Source of the DNA: JAJECS01 sp965198185
GTDB lineage: Bacteria > Chloroflexota > UBA11872
DNA length: 64,000 nucleotides
Direction of reading: 5' to 3'
Assembly: GCA_965198185.1 (NCBI GenBank)
Contig: CBDAOU010000001.1
Span: forward strand, 806,001-870,000
The notes beneath the pieces are model-generated. The model was not told the origin of the DNA. It searched no databases and saw only the letters and a program-made list of their open reading frames with translations. The translations under genes were made by a program, and so were the position numbers. Shown here piece by piece: positions 51,041 to 62,116 of this stretch (positions are counted from its first letter, which is position 1; each line of letters begins with the position of its first letter).

Positions 51041-51930
51041 GTGTCGTCATCGTCGGGACCGTCGGCATCGACGACATCGCCACGCCGACCGGACAGGTCA
51101 CGCAGGTTCTGGGCGGGTCGGGCACCTATGCCGCCCTGGCGGCGCGGCTCTTCGCGCCGACCGCGCTGGTCAGCGTCGTGGGCACGGACTTCCCGTCGGC
51201 TCATCGGCAAATCCTGGAAGACCGCGGCATTGACCTTGCCGGCTTCGACGTGGTGGAGGGCCAGACCTTTCGTTGGGGCGGGCGCTATCACGACGACCTG
51301 AACACCCGCGACACCGAGTTCGTGGAGCTCAACGTCGTGACCGACTTCACCCCGCGCATACCGGCGACCAACGCGGACTACGTCTTCGTGGGGAACATCG
51401 AGCCGGGGATACAGATGCGCGTCATGGACCAGATTGACTCCGGCGCGTTCGTGGCCACGGACTCGATGGACCATTGGATCCGCGGCCACTCTTCGGAGCT
51501 CGCCGAGGTGTTCCGCCGCAGCGCGCTGGTCGTCCTCAACGACCAGGAAGCGCGAATGTTCAGCGGCGAGCTCCGGATACCCCGGGCGGTTGGCCCCATT
51601 TTGGCGCTCGGCCCCCAGGCCGTCGCGGTCAAGATGGGCGAATACGGCGCGGTGCTGGCGCAGGGCGGCGAGTGGTTCTTCGCGCCGGGCTATCCCTTGC
51701 CCGAGGTTGTGGATCCGACGGGCGCCGGCGACGCTTTTGCCGGCGCCATGCTCGGCAGCCTGGCCGAGGCGGACGCGCTCGGCGGCGCCGACCTGCGGCG
51801 CGCAATCGTTTATGGCAGCGTCGCGGCGTCGTTTACAGTTGAGGCGTTCGGCGTCGAGCGCCTGGCCGCGGTTACGCGCGAGGACGTTGAGGCCCGTTAC
51901 GCCGAGTTCAAGGAGCTCGTTGCGTTTTAG
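51037..51930 (+). CDS. PfkB family carbohydrate/nucleoside kinase in the methionine-salvage operon
   Basis: The 297-residue kinase begins VSVVIVGTVGIDDIATPTGQ (GTG start) with GSGTYAALAARLFAP in the substrate region and the PfkB signature VVDPTGAGDAFAGAM. It overlaps the mtnP stop by 4 bases, so co-translation is likely. Sitting between mtnP and ahcY, whose products are adenine and adenosine, an adenosine or related nucleoside kinase is a fair guess, but sugar kinases are possible. Confidence 0.82.
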   Translation: MSVVIVGTVGIDDIATPTGQVTQVLGGSGTYAALAARLFAPTALVSVVGTDFPSAHRQILEDRGIDLAGFDVVEGQTFRWGGRYHDDLNTRDTEFVELNVVTDFTPRIPATNADYVFVGNIEPGIQMRVMDQIDSGAFVATDSMDHWIRGHSSELAEVFRRSALVVLNDQEARMFSGELRIPRAVGPILALGPQAVAVKMGEYGAVLAQGGEWFFAPGYPLPEVVDPTGAGDAFAGAMLGSLAEADALGGADLRRAIVYGSVAASFTVEAFGVERLAAVTREDVEARYAEFKELVAF

Positions 51931-51971
51931 GCGCCGCACGGTGCCCCGACTCGCGCCACAAGGAGACGTTC

Positions 51972-53243
51972 ATGGCCGCAACGCATAGCACATTCGAGAT
52001 CGCCGACGCCGGGCTTGCCGGGCTTGGCGTTCGCCGCGTCGAGTGGGCGGAGCAGTCGATGCCGGTGCTGGCGAGCATTCAAGAGCGGTTCGCGCGCGAG
52101 CGGCCCCTCGACGGGCTGCGCATTGGCGCCTGTCTGCATGTCACCACCGAGACCGCCAACCTGATGCGCACGCTACAGGCCGGCGGCGCGGAGGTCGCTC
52201 TTTGCGCGTCAAATCCGCTGAGCACCCAAGACGACGTCGCGGCAGCGCTGGTGCATGAGTACGGCGCCGCCACCTACGCCATCAACGGCGAGGATTCCGA
52301 GATCTACTACGACCACATCGAGTCGGTGCTAAACACGCGCCCGCATCTGACCACCGACGACGGCGCCGACCTGGTCTCGACCGTGCACACGAGCCGCACC
52401 GATGTCATGGACGGCGTGATGGGCGGGACCGAGGAGACCACCACCGGCGTCATTCGCCTGCGGGCCATGGCCGCGGAGGGCGTGCTGAAGTACCCCATCG
52501 TGGCGGTGAATGAGGCCATGACCAAGCACATGTTCGACAACCGCTACGGCACCGGGCAGTCCACGCTGGACGGCGTGATTCGCGCCACCAACATCCTGCT
52601 GGCCGGACGCAACGTCGTGGTGGGCGGCTACGGCTGGTGCGGGCGCGGCCTGGCCAGCCGCGCGTCCGGCATGGGCGCCCACGTGATCGTCACCGAGGTC
52701 GACCCCGTTCGCGCGCTGGAAGCCGTGATGGACGGCTACCGCGTCATGCCCATGCAGGAGGCGGCGGCCGAAGGGCATTTGTTTGTGACCGTGACCGGCG
52801 ACAAGCACGTCATCGACCAGCCACACTTCGAGGCCATGCGAGACGGGGCAATCCTGGCAAACTCGGGGCATTTCGATGTCGAGATCAACATCGAGGCGCT
52901 GGAGGACATGGCCGTGCAAGTCAATCAAGCGCGGCCCTACGTTGATGAGTACCGCATGGCCGACGGTCGCCGCATCTTCCTGCTGGCCCAGGGCCGGCTC
53001 ATCAATCTGGCGGCCGCCGAGGGTCACCCGGCCAGCGTCATGGACATGAGCTTTGCCAATCAGGCGCTGGCGCTCGAATATCTGGCGGCCAACGCCGGGG
53101 ACCTGACGCCTGACGTGTACGACGTATCCGGAGAGATCGACCAGCGGATCGCCGCGCTCAAGCTGGAGGCGATGGGCGTGACCATCGATACGCTGACTGA
53201 CGAGCAGGCCGCTTACCTGGCCGGCTGGCAGGAAGGGACCTAA
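51972..53243 (+). CDS. ahcY: Adenosylhomocysteinase
   Basis: The 423-residue NAD-dependent enzyme splits S-adenosylhomocysteine to adenosine and homocysteine. CLHVTTETANLMRTLQAGGA, NEAMTKHMFDNRYGTGQS and VVVGGYGWCGRGLASRASGM for NAD binding are in order. It lacks the 40-residue insert of eukaryotic-like forms, as in many thermophile and Chloroflexota enzymes. AAGGAG precedes the ATG at 51972. Confidence 0.95.
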   Translation: MAATHSTFEIADAGLAGLGVRRVEWAEQSMPVLASIQERFARERPLDGLRIGACLHVTTETANLMRTLQAGGAEVALCASNPLSTQDDVAAALVHEYGAATYAINGEDSEIYYDHIESVLNTRPHLTTDDGADLVSTVHTSRTDVMDGVMGGTEETTTGVIRLRAMAAEGVLKYPIVAVNEAMTKHMFDNRYGTGQSTLDGVIRATNILLAGRNVVVGGYGWCGRGLASRASGMGAHVIVTEVDPVRALEAVMDGYRVMPMQEAAAEGHLFVTVTGDKHVIDQPHFEAMRDGAILANSGHFDVEINIEALEDMAVQVNQARPYVDEYRMADGRRIFLLAQGRLINLAAAEGHPASVMDMSFANQALALEYLAANAGDLTPDVYDVSGEIDQRIAALKLEAMGVTIDTLTDEQAAYLAGWQEGT

Positions 53244-53299
53244 CCGATCCGCCCGCGGCCGCGCCCGGCGACGACAACCGGCAATTGGGGGAGACCATT

Positions 53300-54532
<1,233 letters not shown>

Positions 54533-54593
54533 CAGCCGCATCAGTCGCGGGGTACAGTGCGGCGCGGCCCGACTCCGTGCCGGTGAGGTGTGA

Positions 54594-57500
54594 GTGGTGC
54601 CCGACTTCTTCGCGCAGCCCATCCTGAATTCCCCATATGCCTATCCGGGGGAGCACTGGGAGCTCGACGAGGACGGGCAGCCGACGAACCAGATCATTTC
54701 AGGTCGCCGGGCCGCCAAGTTCGTCACGCCGGTCCCGGCCCCGCGCAAGCGCACGGCCCAGCGCCAGATGGTCATCGACGAAGGCCAGGGCCTGTCCAGC
54801 GAGCAGCAGCAATACGACCCGATGCCCATCATCGCCAGTCTGCGGCAGCGGGTGGACGCCTGGCGCCTGATTCCCGACCCCAATGACTGGCACGTCACAC
54901 CCGAAACCGCTCGTCTCTTGCAGCACTGGCGTCACCACCAATTCAGCGAGTTCCGGCCCTTCTTCTGTCAGGTTGAGGCGATGGAGACGCTGATCTGGCT
55001 CACCGAGGTCGCGCCAAAGCGCGGCCGTGACGGACGGAGGTTCCTGGACCACCTGGCCGGCGCGAACGAGCAGGCCAATCCCGGCCTGTCGAGGCTGGCG
55101 CTCAAGCTGGCCACCGGCGCGGGCAAGACAACCGTGATGGCGATGCTGATCGCCTGGCAGACCCTCAACGCCGTCCGCCGGCCCAACAGCCGCAACTTCA
55201 CCCGCGGGTTCCTGGTGGTCACGCCGGGCCTCACCATCCGCGACCGGCTGCGGGTGCTCCAGCCGCACGACCCGGACAGCTACTACAAGGACCGCGAGCT
55301 CGTCCCGTCGGACATGCTGGCCGACCTTTCCAAAGCCAGGATCGTCATCACCAACTTCCACGCCTTCAAGCAGCGAGAAACCCTCGACATCTCAAAGGGC
55401 GGGCGCGATCTGCTTCGGGGACGCACGGGGCCCGAGATCCAGACGACCGAAACCGACGGCCAGATGCTCCAGCGGGTCATGCCGGAGCTGATGGGCATGC
55501 GCCGCATCCTGGCCATCAACGACGAGGCGCACCACTGCTACCGGCGGCGGCCCGAGGAGGCCGACGAGGAAGGCAAGCTCGTCGGCGACGACCTCAGCGA
55601 GGCCAAGCGAAACGACGAAGCCGCGCGGATGTGGATCTCCGGGCTTGAGGCCGTTGACGCCAGGCTGGGCCTGCGGCGCGTGGTCGACCTCTCCGCCACG
55701 CCGTTCTTCCTGCGCGGCTCCGGCTACGCCGAAGGCACGCTCTTTCCCTGGACGATGAGCGACTTCTCGCTCATGGACGCCATCGAGTGCGGCATCGTCA
55801 AGCTGCCGCGCGTGCCGGTCGCCGACAACGTGCCGAACGCCCAGATGCCCGTCCTGCGGGAGCTCTGGAAGCACATCGGCAAGCGCATGCCCAAGGGCAA
55901 CCGCCGAACGGTGAAAAACCTCGATTTTCTCAGCCTGCCCATCGAGCTCACCAACGCGCTGGAGGCGCTGTACGGCCACTACGCCAAGACGTTCGACCTA
56001 TGGCAAGGGGCAAATATCCCGGTTCCACCCTGCTTCATCATCGTGTGCAACAACACCGCCACGTCCAAGCTCGTCTACGACTATGTCTCGGGCTTCCAGC
56101 AGGAGCAGGCCGACGGTCCGGACGTCTTCCGCAACGGACACCTTGAGCTCTTTCGCAACTTCGATGAGCACGGGCAGCGCCTGGCTCGTCCCCGCACGCT
56201 GCTGATCGACAGCGAGCAGCTCGAATCCGGCGACGCGTTGGATGCCAACTTCCGCAAGATGGCGGTCGCCGAGATCGACCGTTTCCGACGTGACATCGTC
56301 GATCGCACCGGCGACCGCAGCCAGGCCGATCACCTGACCGACCAGGACCTGCTGCGCGAGGTCATGAACACCGTGGGCAAGCCGGAACAACTGGGCGGGG
56401 ACATCCGCTGCGTGGTTTCCGTGTCCATGCTCACCGAGGGCTGGGACGCCAACACCGTCACGCACGTGCTGGGCGTGCGCGCGTTTGGCACCCAACTGCT
56501 CTGCGAGCAGGCGGTGGGGCGCGCGCTGCGCCGGCAGTCCTACGATCTCAACGAGCAGGGGCTGCTCGACCCTGAGTACGCCGACGTGCTGGGCATCCCC
56601 TTCGACTTCACCGCCAAGCCGGTCGTCATCACGCCGCCGCCGCCGCGGGAAACGGTGCAGGTCCAGGCCATTTCACCCGAGCGCGACGCCTGCGAGATTC
56701 GCTTTCCCCGCGTGCTGGGCTACCGCATCGAGCTTCCCAAGGAACGCCTGAGCGCCACGTTCACCGCGGACTCAACGCTCACTTTGGATCCCGAGCTGGT
56801 CGGCCCCACGGAAACCCGCAACCAGGGACTCATCGGCGAGGGCGTGGACCTAACCGTGGAGCACCTCGGGAGCCTTCGCCGTGCGGCGCTGGAATACCAC
56901 CTCACCTGGCGGCTGCTCGAAACGAGGTGGCGCGATCCGGGCGAGGCGCCCAAGCTGCATCTCTTCGGGCAACTGCGGCAGATCACGCGCCGCTGGCTGG
57001 ACGAGCACCTGGTGTGCCGGGGCAAGACCTATCCCGGCCAGCTCATGCACCGTGAGCTTGCCGACAGGGCTTGCGAGAAGATCACGGCGGGCATCGTGCA
57101 GAAGTTCGCCGACCAGGAACCGGTCAAGGCCATCCTCGATCCCTACAACCCCGCCGGCTCGACCCGCCACGTCAGGTTCACCACCTCCAAGCCGATCCGC
57201 TGGCGCACCGACTTTCGGTTCTGCCACGTCAACTGGGCCGTCTGCGACAGCGACTGGGAGGCCGAGTTCTGCCGCGTGGTGGAAAAGCACCCGCGCGTGC
57301 GCGCCTACGTGAAGAACCAGGGCCTTGGACTAGAGGCGCCCTACCGCATGGGTGGCGTCAGCCGCCGCTATGTCCCGGACTTCATCCTGCTGGTTGACGA
57401 CGGACAGGTGGACGAGCAGGGCGAGCTTGACCCACTGCATCTGGTCGTGGAGATCAAGGGCTTCCGGGGCGAGGACGCCAAAGTGAAGAAGTCGACCATG

Positions 57501-57695
57501 CAGGCCTACTGGATTCCCGGCGTCAACCGCCTGGGCAGCTTCGGACGTTGGGCATTTGCCGAGTTCACCGACGTCTACGCACTCGGGGACGATCTGGAAT
57601 CCGAGATCACGGCGCTCCTGAATGAGGTGATCGCACAAGCCGCCGGTCCGAGCGGCAGCGCGACGGTTGGGACAGGCGCTGGTACTGGTGGATAA
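54594..57695 (+). CDS. Type III-like restriction endonuclease (Res), intact
   Basis: The 1033-residue protein is a superfamily-2 helicase-nuclease. Walker A is LKLATGAGKTTVMAML, the DEAH-type motif INDEAHHCY, motif III VDLSATPFF and motif VI EQAVGRALRRQSY. The C-terminal nuclease has PDFILLVDDG and LHLVVEIKGFRGED, a PD-(D/E)xK site. It resembles BPTD_3080-type restriction enzymes. The frame is uninterrupted over 3.1 kb, unlike the partner Mod gene. The start is the first of two adjacent GTGs at 54594. With Mod inactive, this would be an endonuclease without its methylase, unless it is silent or needs Mod to act. Confidence 0.87.
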   Translation: MVPDFFAQPILNSPYAYPGEHWELDEDGQPTNQIISGRRAAKFVTPVPAPRKRTAQRQMVIDEGQGLSSEQQQYDPMPIIASLRQRVDAWRLIPDPNDWHVTPETARLLQHWRHHQFSEFRPFFCQVEAMETLIWLTEVAPKRGRDGRRFLDHLAGANEQANPGLSRLALKLATGAGKTTVMAMLIAWQTLNAVRRPNSRNFTRGFLVVTPGLTIRDRLRVLQPHDPDSYYKDRELVPSDMLADLSKARIVITNFHAFKQRETLDISKGGRDLLRGRTGPEIQTTETDGQMLQRVMPELMGMRRILAINDEAHHCYRRRPEEADEEGKLVGDDLSEAKRNDEAARMWISGLEAVDARLGLRRVVDLSATPFFLRGSGYAEGTLFPWTMSDFSLMDAIECGIVKLPRVPVADNVPNAQMPVLRELWKHIGKRMPKGNRRTVKNLDFLSLPIELTNALEALYGHYAKTFDLWQGANIPVPPCFIIVCNNTATSKLVYDYVSGFQQEQADGPDVFRNGHLELFRNFDEHGQRLARPRTLLIDSEQLESGDALDANFRKMAVAEIDRFRRDIVDRTGDRSQADHLTDQDLLREVMNTVGKPEQLGGDIRCVVSVSMLTEGWDANTVTHVLGVRAFGTQLLCEQAVGRALRRQSYDLNEQGLLDPEYADVLGIPFDFTAKPVVITPPPPRETVQVQAISPERDACEIRFPRVLGYRIELPKERLSATFTADSTLTLDPELVGPTETRNQGLIGEGVDLTVEHLGSLRRAALEYHLTWRLLETRWRDPGEAPKLHLFGQLRQITRRWLDEHLVCRGKTYPGQLMHRELADRACEKITAGIVQKFADQEPVKAILDPYNPAGSTRHVRFTTSKPIRWRTDFRFCHVNWAVCDSDWEAEFCRVVEKHPRVRAYVKNQGLGLEAPYRMGGVSRRYVPDFILLVDDGQVDEQGELDPLHLVVEIKGFRGEDAKVKKSTMQAYWIPGVNRLGSFGRWAFAEFTDVYALGDDLESEITALLNEVIAQAAGPSGSATVGTGAGTGG

Positions 57696-57839
57696 CACGA
57701 GATATAATTCCAGCATCAGCCCCTTGGCAGTACGCCTTGCTCCCGCGCTGCGCTCGTCGCAGCGTCGGCGATCACGAGCGAGGCCGATCCCTCGGGGCTT
57801 CTATTTTGCGCGCGCGCATCCGTCACGCAACCGCTCCCG

Positions 57840-58574
57840 ATGAGTAGAGCGGCGATTCTCATTGACGGCGGGTACTTTCTGAAGCGATTGCCCAGCGTTC
57901 GACCCGACATTGATGCATCCAGTCCAATAGCCGTCGCGGACTCAATTCACACCCTCGTTCACAGCCATCTGAATCAGATCAATCAGATCTATGGATTTCA
58001 CGATCATATGCAGCTTCTGTACCGCACCTTCTATTACGACGCACTTCCTCACGCAGGGAAGGCGCAAACCCCCATAAGGAACCGTCCCGTCGACCATGCC
58101 AAATCGGAAACAGCACTGTTTCGTGTGAAGCTCTTTGAAGAATTACGCAGGCGTCCATACGTCGCCGTAAGGTTGGGAAACGTCCGACTGTCGGGCAATC
58201 CCTCCTGGACCCTAAAACCTAACCCACAGAAACGCCTCATTGACGGCACACTGCAAGCCGCGGACCTCGACGACAGCCATTTTGTACCCGCCTTCCGACA
58301 AAAAGGCGTGGACATGAGGATTGGTATAGATATCGCGTCAATCACGCTAAAACGACACGCAGACGTTATTGTTCTCGTGGCAGGCGACTCGGATTTCGTC
58401 CCAGCAATAAAATTTGCGCGGCGAGAAGGCGTGCAACTTATCCTCGACCCGCTGTGGCAGACCATTCCAGACGATCTCAGCGAGCACATCGACGCATTGA
58501 GAAGCGGCTTCCCCAGGCCGTTGTCGAGGCGCGTTTCCGAGGGCAATGAAAGCGCGAATCCACATGGCGCGTAG
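57840..58574 (+). CDS. NYN domain (LabA/DUF88-like) putative RNase
   Basis: The 244-residue protein has the PIN-like NYN fold with acidic residues in AAILIDGGYFLKR, MRIGIDIASIT and AGDSDFVPAIKFAR. Such proteins are metal-dependent nucleases, usually acting on RNA. It lies between Res and Mod, overlaps the Mod start, and is visibly less GC-rich. It may be an accessory nuclease of the restriction island. Confidence 0.8.
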   Translation: MSRAAILIDGGYFLKRLPSVRPDIDASSPIAVADSIHTLVHSHLNQINQIYGFHDHMQLLYRTFYYDALPHAGKAQTPIRNRPVDHAKSETALFRVKLFEELRRRPYVAVRLGNVRLSGNPSWTLKPNPQKRLIDGTLQAADLDDSHFVPAFRQKGVDMRIGIDIASITLKRHADVIVLVAGDSDFVPAIKFARREGVQLILDPLWQTIPDDLSEHIDALRSGFPRPLSRRVSEGNESANPHGA

Positions 58575-61140
58575 GCGAAGACCGAAGCAACCGCTCAAGG
58601 TTGAGTCGCTGACGCACGAGGCGGCCGGGCGGCCGAACATTCCCAGCGCCGAGCACCAGCCGCTGCTGAAGGACGACGAGCGGCATCCGATCGAGGCGGC
58701 GTTCGAGCGCCGCAACCCGGACCTGGATCCGCAGTTGGTCTGGCGGGGCAAGGACGTAGCCGACTGGTCCGACCTGGTGACGCAGGCGCCGCCGCTCTAC
58801 ATCCAGGAGAAGGTGTCGCCCAAGGCGCTGATCGACGACCTGCGGAAGATTGGCCGTCGCGAGGGAGCGCAGCTGGACTTCTTCGCCGACTTCAACGGGC
58901 TGCCGGAGGGCGCCGACCGCACCGACTTCTACCAGCACCAGGCCAACTGGTCGAACCGCATGATCCTGGGCGACAGCTTGCAGGTGATGGCCTCGCTGGC
59001 CGAGCGCGAGGGGCTGCGCGGCCAGGTGCAGTGCATCTACATCGACCCGCCCTACGGCATCAAGTTCAACTCCAACTTCCAGTGGTCCACCACCAGCCGC
59101 GACGTGCGCGACGGCAACGCGGCGCACATCACCCGCGAGCCGGAGCAGGTCAAGGCCTTCCGCGACACCTGGCGCGACGGGATCCACTCCTACCTTACCT
59201 ACCTGCGTGACCGGCTCACCGTGGCGCGCGATCTGCTTGCGGAATCCGGCTCCATCTTCGTGCAGATCGGAGATGAGAACGTGCACCGAGTCCGGTCGTT
59301 GATGGATGAGGTATTTGGAAGAGAAATTTTGTCAGTTTGATCTCGATTCAGACGACGACTGGGTTTCAAGCCGAATACCTAGATCGAATATGTCAGACTT
59401 TGTCCTTTGGTATGCAAAAGACAGGGACGCCGGCAAGTCACGAAACCCCTTCTACCGCAAGGATTTTAGAGTTGGCGAAGGAAATGCCCGCTGGTTGATG
59501 TTTGAAGACTTCACTTCGCGCGGAGTTTGAGCTTCTGAGAGAAAGCTAAGTCTGTCACCCCACAGGGTGCCAGACCGTACGCTCCATGACAACATTATCT
59601 CTCAGGGACGGGCACTTGAAACGCAACAGTTTATTTTCCATGGCAGAAGTGCTACGACCCGTGGGACAAGAACTCACACTGGAAGGCAAATTACCCGATT
59701 GGTATGGATCGCGTTGGTACGAGCGGGGCGAATCCACACAGCACAAAACTATCCGTTATGTTCGTTACCTACAGACTTTGAAGCCGCCGTCCACGGGAAC
59801 ATTTGGACTGATACAGGTACGGGCAATTTCACTGATGACAAGACATATGTAGTTCAAACGAACTCCAAGGTTGTTGAACGCTGTCTCCTCATGGCCACCG
59901 ACCCCGGCGACCTGGTGCTCGACCCCACCTGCGGCTCCGGCACCAGCGCCTACGTGGCCGAGCAGTGGGGCCGCCGCTGGATCACGATTGATACCTCTCG
60001 CGTGGCCCTGGCGCTGGCCCGCGCCCGCATCATGGGCGCCCGCTATCCCTGGTACTGCTGGCCGACAGCCCGGATGGCCGAAGCAAGGAAGCGGAGCTCA
60101 GCGGTCGTGACCTCTCCCTGACACCGACCACGAACCAGCGTCCGCTACCCACGAGGACATCCGCCAGGGATTCGTCTACCAGCGCGTGCCCCACATCACG
60201 CTCAGGGACATTGCCAACAACGCCGAGATCGACGTGATCTGGGAGCAGCTGCAGCCGGCGGTAGAAGTCGCGCTGGCCGACCTGAACCAGGCGCTGCGCG
60301 GGCATCCAACGCCCTACGCCGCGCCCACCGGCGGTCGCGAGAGGGCGACCTGATCGACTTCGGCGCCCCCGACGGCACCACAGTCACCCTGCCCTCCGGC
60401 GAGTCCGCGCCGGCCAACGGCCTGCTGGAGTGGGAGGTCCCGCGCGAGCCGCCCGACGACTGGCCCGCGGCCGCCCGCGAGCCGCTGGAGCATTCTGGAG
60501 GCCCGCATCGCCCGCCAGCAGGCCATCGACGCCTCCATCGCGGCCAAGGCCGAGTTCGAGTATCTCTTCGACAAGCCCTACGAGGACAAGCGCACGGTGC
60601 GCGTGGCCGGGCCCTTCACCGTCGAGAGCCTGTCGCCGCACCGCATGCTGGGCGTGGACGAGCACGGCGAGCTGATCGACCGGGCGTCGGAAACGCCGGG
60701 GCACTACGGCGAGCCGCAGGACTTCGCCGCGATCATGCTTGACCAGCTGCGCACGGCGGGCGTGCAGCAGGCCCACAAGCAGGACCGGATCAGCTTCGAC
60801 TCGCTGATTCCCTGGCCCGGCCGCCACGTGTGCGCCGAGGGGCGCTACCAGGAAGGCGGCGAGGCGGGGCCGCAACGGCGCGCCGGCGTCTTCATCGGCC
60901 CCGAGTTCGGCACGGTGCAGCGCCAGGACCTGGTAGAGGCCGCGCGAGGCCGCCGAAGCGGGCTTCGACCTGCTGATCGCCTGCGCCTTCAACTACGAGG
61001 CCCACGCCACCGAGTTCGACAAGCTGGGCGCGTATCCCGGTCCTCAAGGCCCGCATGAACGCCGACCTGCACATGGCCGGCGAGCTGAAGAACACCGGCC
61101 AGGGCAACCTGTTCGTGATCTTCGGCGAGCCGGATATTGT

Positions 61141-61604
61141 AGTGGCTAGTGGTCAGTGGCTAGTGGCTAGAAATGGCAGGATGATCGCAAGCTATGGGCA
61201 CACTAAAGAGCTATCAGGACTTGGAGGTCTGGAGGAAATCAATCGAGTTGGCGGAGATGGTCTATCGAGTCTCTGCGAGCTTTCCTCCGGACGAGAGGTT
61301 TGGAATGACGAGCCAGTTGCGGCGGGCGGTGGTATCCGTCGCGTCGAACATCGCGGAGGGAGCGGAGCGTCACGGGACGCGGGAGTTTCTGCACTTCCTG
61401 GGGATAGCCAGCGGGTCATTGGCGGAGACGGAGACATTCCTGATTCTGGCGCAACGCCTGGGGCTGACTACGGCGGAAGAGACGACGCCGCTGGAAGCTC
61501 AGGCGGCGGACGTTGGGCGAATGCTCAACGGGCTCAAACGCTCGCTGCGCTCCAGGGTCTGACCAGCGCGGACTTCCCGCTCTCACTGACCACTGACCAC
61601 TGGA
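61141..61604. mobile_element. S23/IVS-type element inserted in frame in the Mod gene
   Basis: AGTGGTCAGTGG at 61148-61159 and its exact complement CCACTGACCACT at 61590-61601 flank the S23 gene. Before and after it, the Mod frame (GEPDI, then QVTVRGVDVFDP) is the same and is open right through, so the insertion length keeps the frame. Boundaries are approximate. Confidence 0.65.
61194..61562 (+). CDS. Four-helix bundle protein of the 23S rRNA-intervening-sequence (S23) family
   Basis: The 122-residue protein has SYQDLEVWRKSIELAEMVYR, then QLRRAVVSVASNIAEGAERH and FLHFLGIASGSLAETETFL, the family's standard motifs. These proteins are encoded in intervening sequences inserted in 23S rRNA genes of some bacteria; others stand alone. 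They form pentamers and may bind nucleic acid. Here the gene is in a different frame from the Mod gene in which it sits. Confidence 0.87.
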   Translation: MGTLKSYQDLEVWRKSIELAEMVYRVSASFPPDERFGMTSQLRRAVVSVASNIAEGAERHGTREFLHFLGIASGSLAETETFLILAQRLGLTTAEETTPLEAQAADVGRMLNGLKRSLRSRV

Positions 61605-61952
61605 CCCAGGTCACTGTCCGCGGCGTTGACGTGTTCGATCCCAGCACCGGCGAGGTGCGCAGCGACGACACGGACGGCATCGCCTGCTGGTTCATCGACA
61701 CCGACTACGACTCGGAGAGCTTCTTCGTGCGCCACGCCTATTTCCTGGGTGCGAACGATCCCTACAAGGCACTCAAGACCACGCTGAAGGCTGAGATCGA
61801 CGCCGACGCTTGGGCGACGCTGCGCAGCGACACCTCACGCCCATTCCCGCGGCCGGCGTCAGGCCGCATCGCGGTGAAGGTGATCAACCACCTGGGCGAC
61901 GAGGTATTGAAGGTGTTTCGGGTCGATTGACGGAGCCGCGCGCCGCGCTCCG

Positions 61953-61970
61953 ATGTTTCACGTGAAACAT
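61953..61970. promoter_or_regulatory. parS: parS centromere site 2
   Basis: ATGTTTCACGTGAAACAT, an 18-bp perfect palindrome with the canonical core, lies 22 bases after the Mod stop and about 22.5 kb from parS site 1. Confidence 0.93.
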
Positions 61971-62116
61971 TCCCCGCCGGGCGGCGGCGATAGACGATGC
62001 CTATACTTGTGACGGTGTCACCAGGCGGGCGAGCGATAGACGACCAGGGCAAACGAGCCGCCGCGAGTCAGACGCCGGGGCCTCGAACGGGGCGACCGGC
62101 GGGCGTGGGCACCCGG

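Larger units (their letters stand above)
58564..61930 (+). pseudogene. Type III-like site-specific DNA methyltransferase (Mod), many frameshifts and an inserted element
   Basis: ATG 58564 opens MARRRRPKQPLKVESLTHEA, then QCIYIDPPYGIKFNSNFQ, an amino-methylase DPPY motif. After about 59330 the coding sequence jumps frames repeatedly: NFVSLISIQTTTGFQAEYLD, then SDFVLWYAKD, then YDPWDKNSHWKANYPIGMDR, RYVRYL, and VLDPTCGSGTSAYVAEQWGR (SAM binding). More breaks occur near 60055, 60150, 60345, 60490, 60950 and 61035. A four-helix-bundle element sits at about 61140-61605. The end QVTVRGVDVFDPSTGEV to VKVINHLGDEVLKVF is intact. GC is low in 59300-59880, the likely target recognition part. At least ten breaks make it inactive as read. 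Confidence 0.75.
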
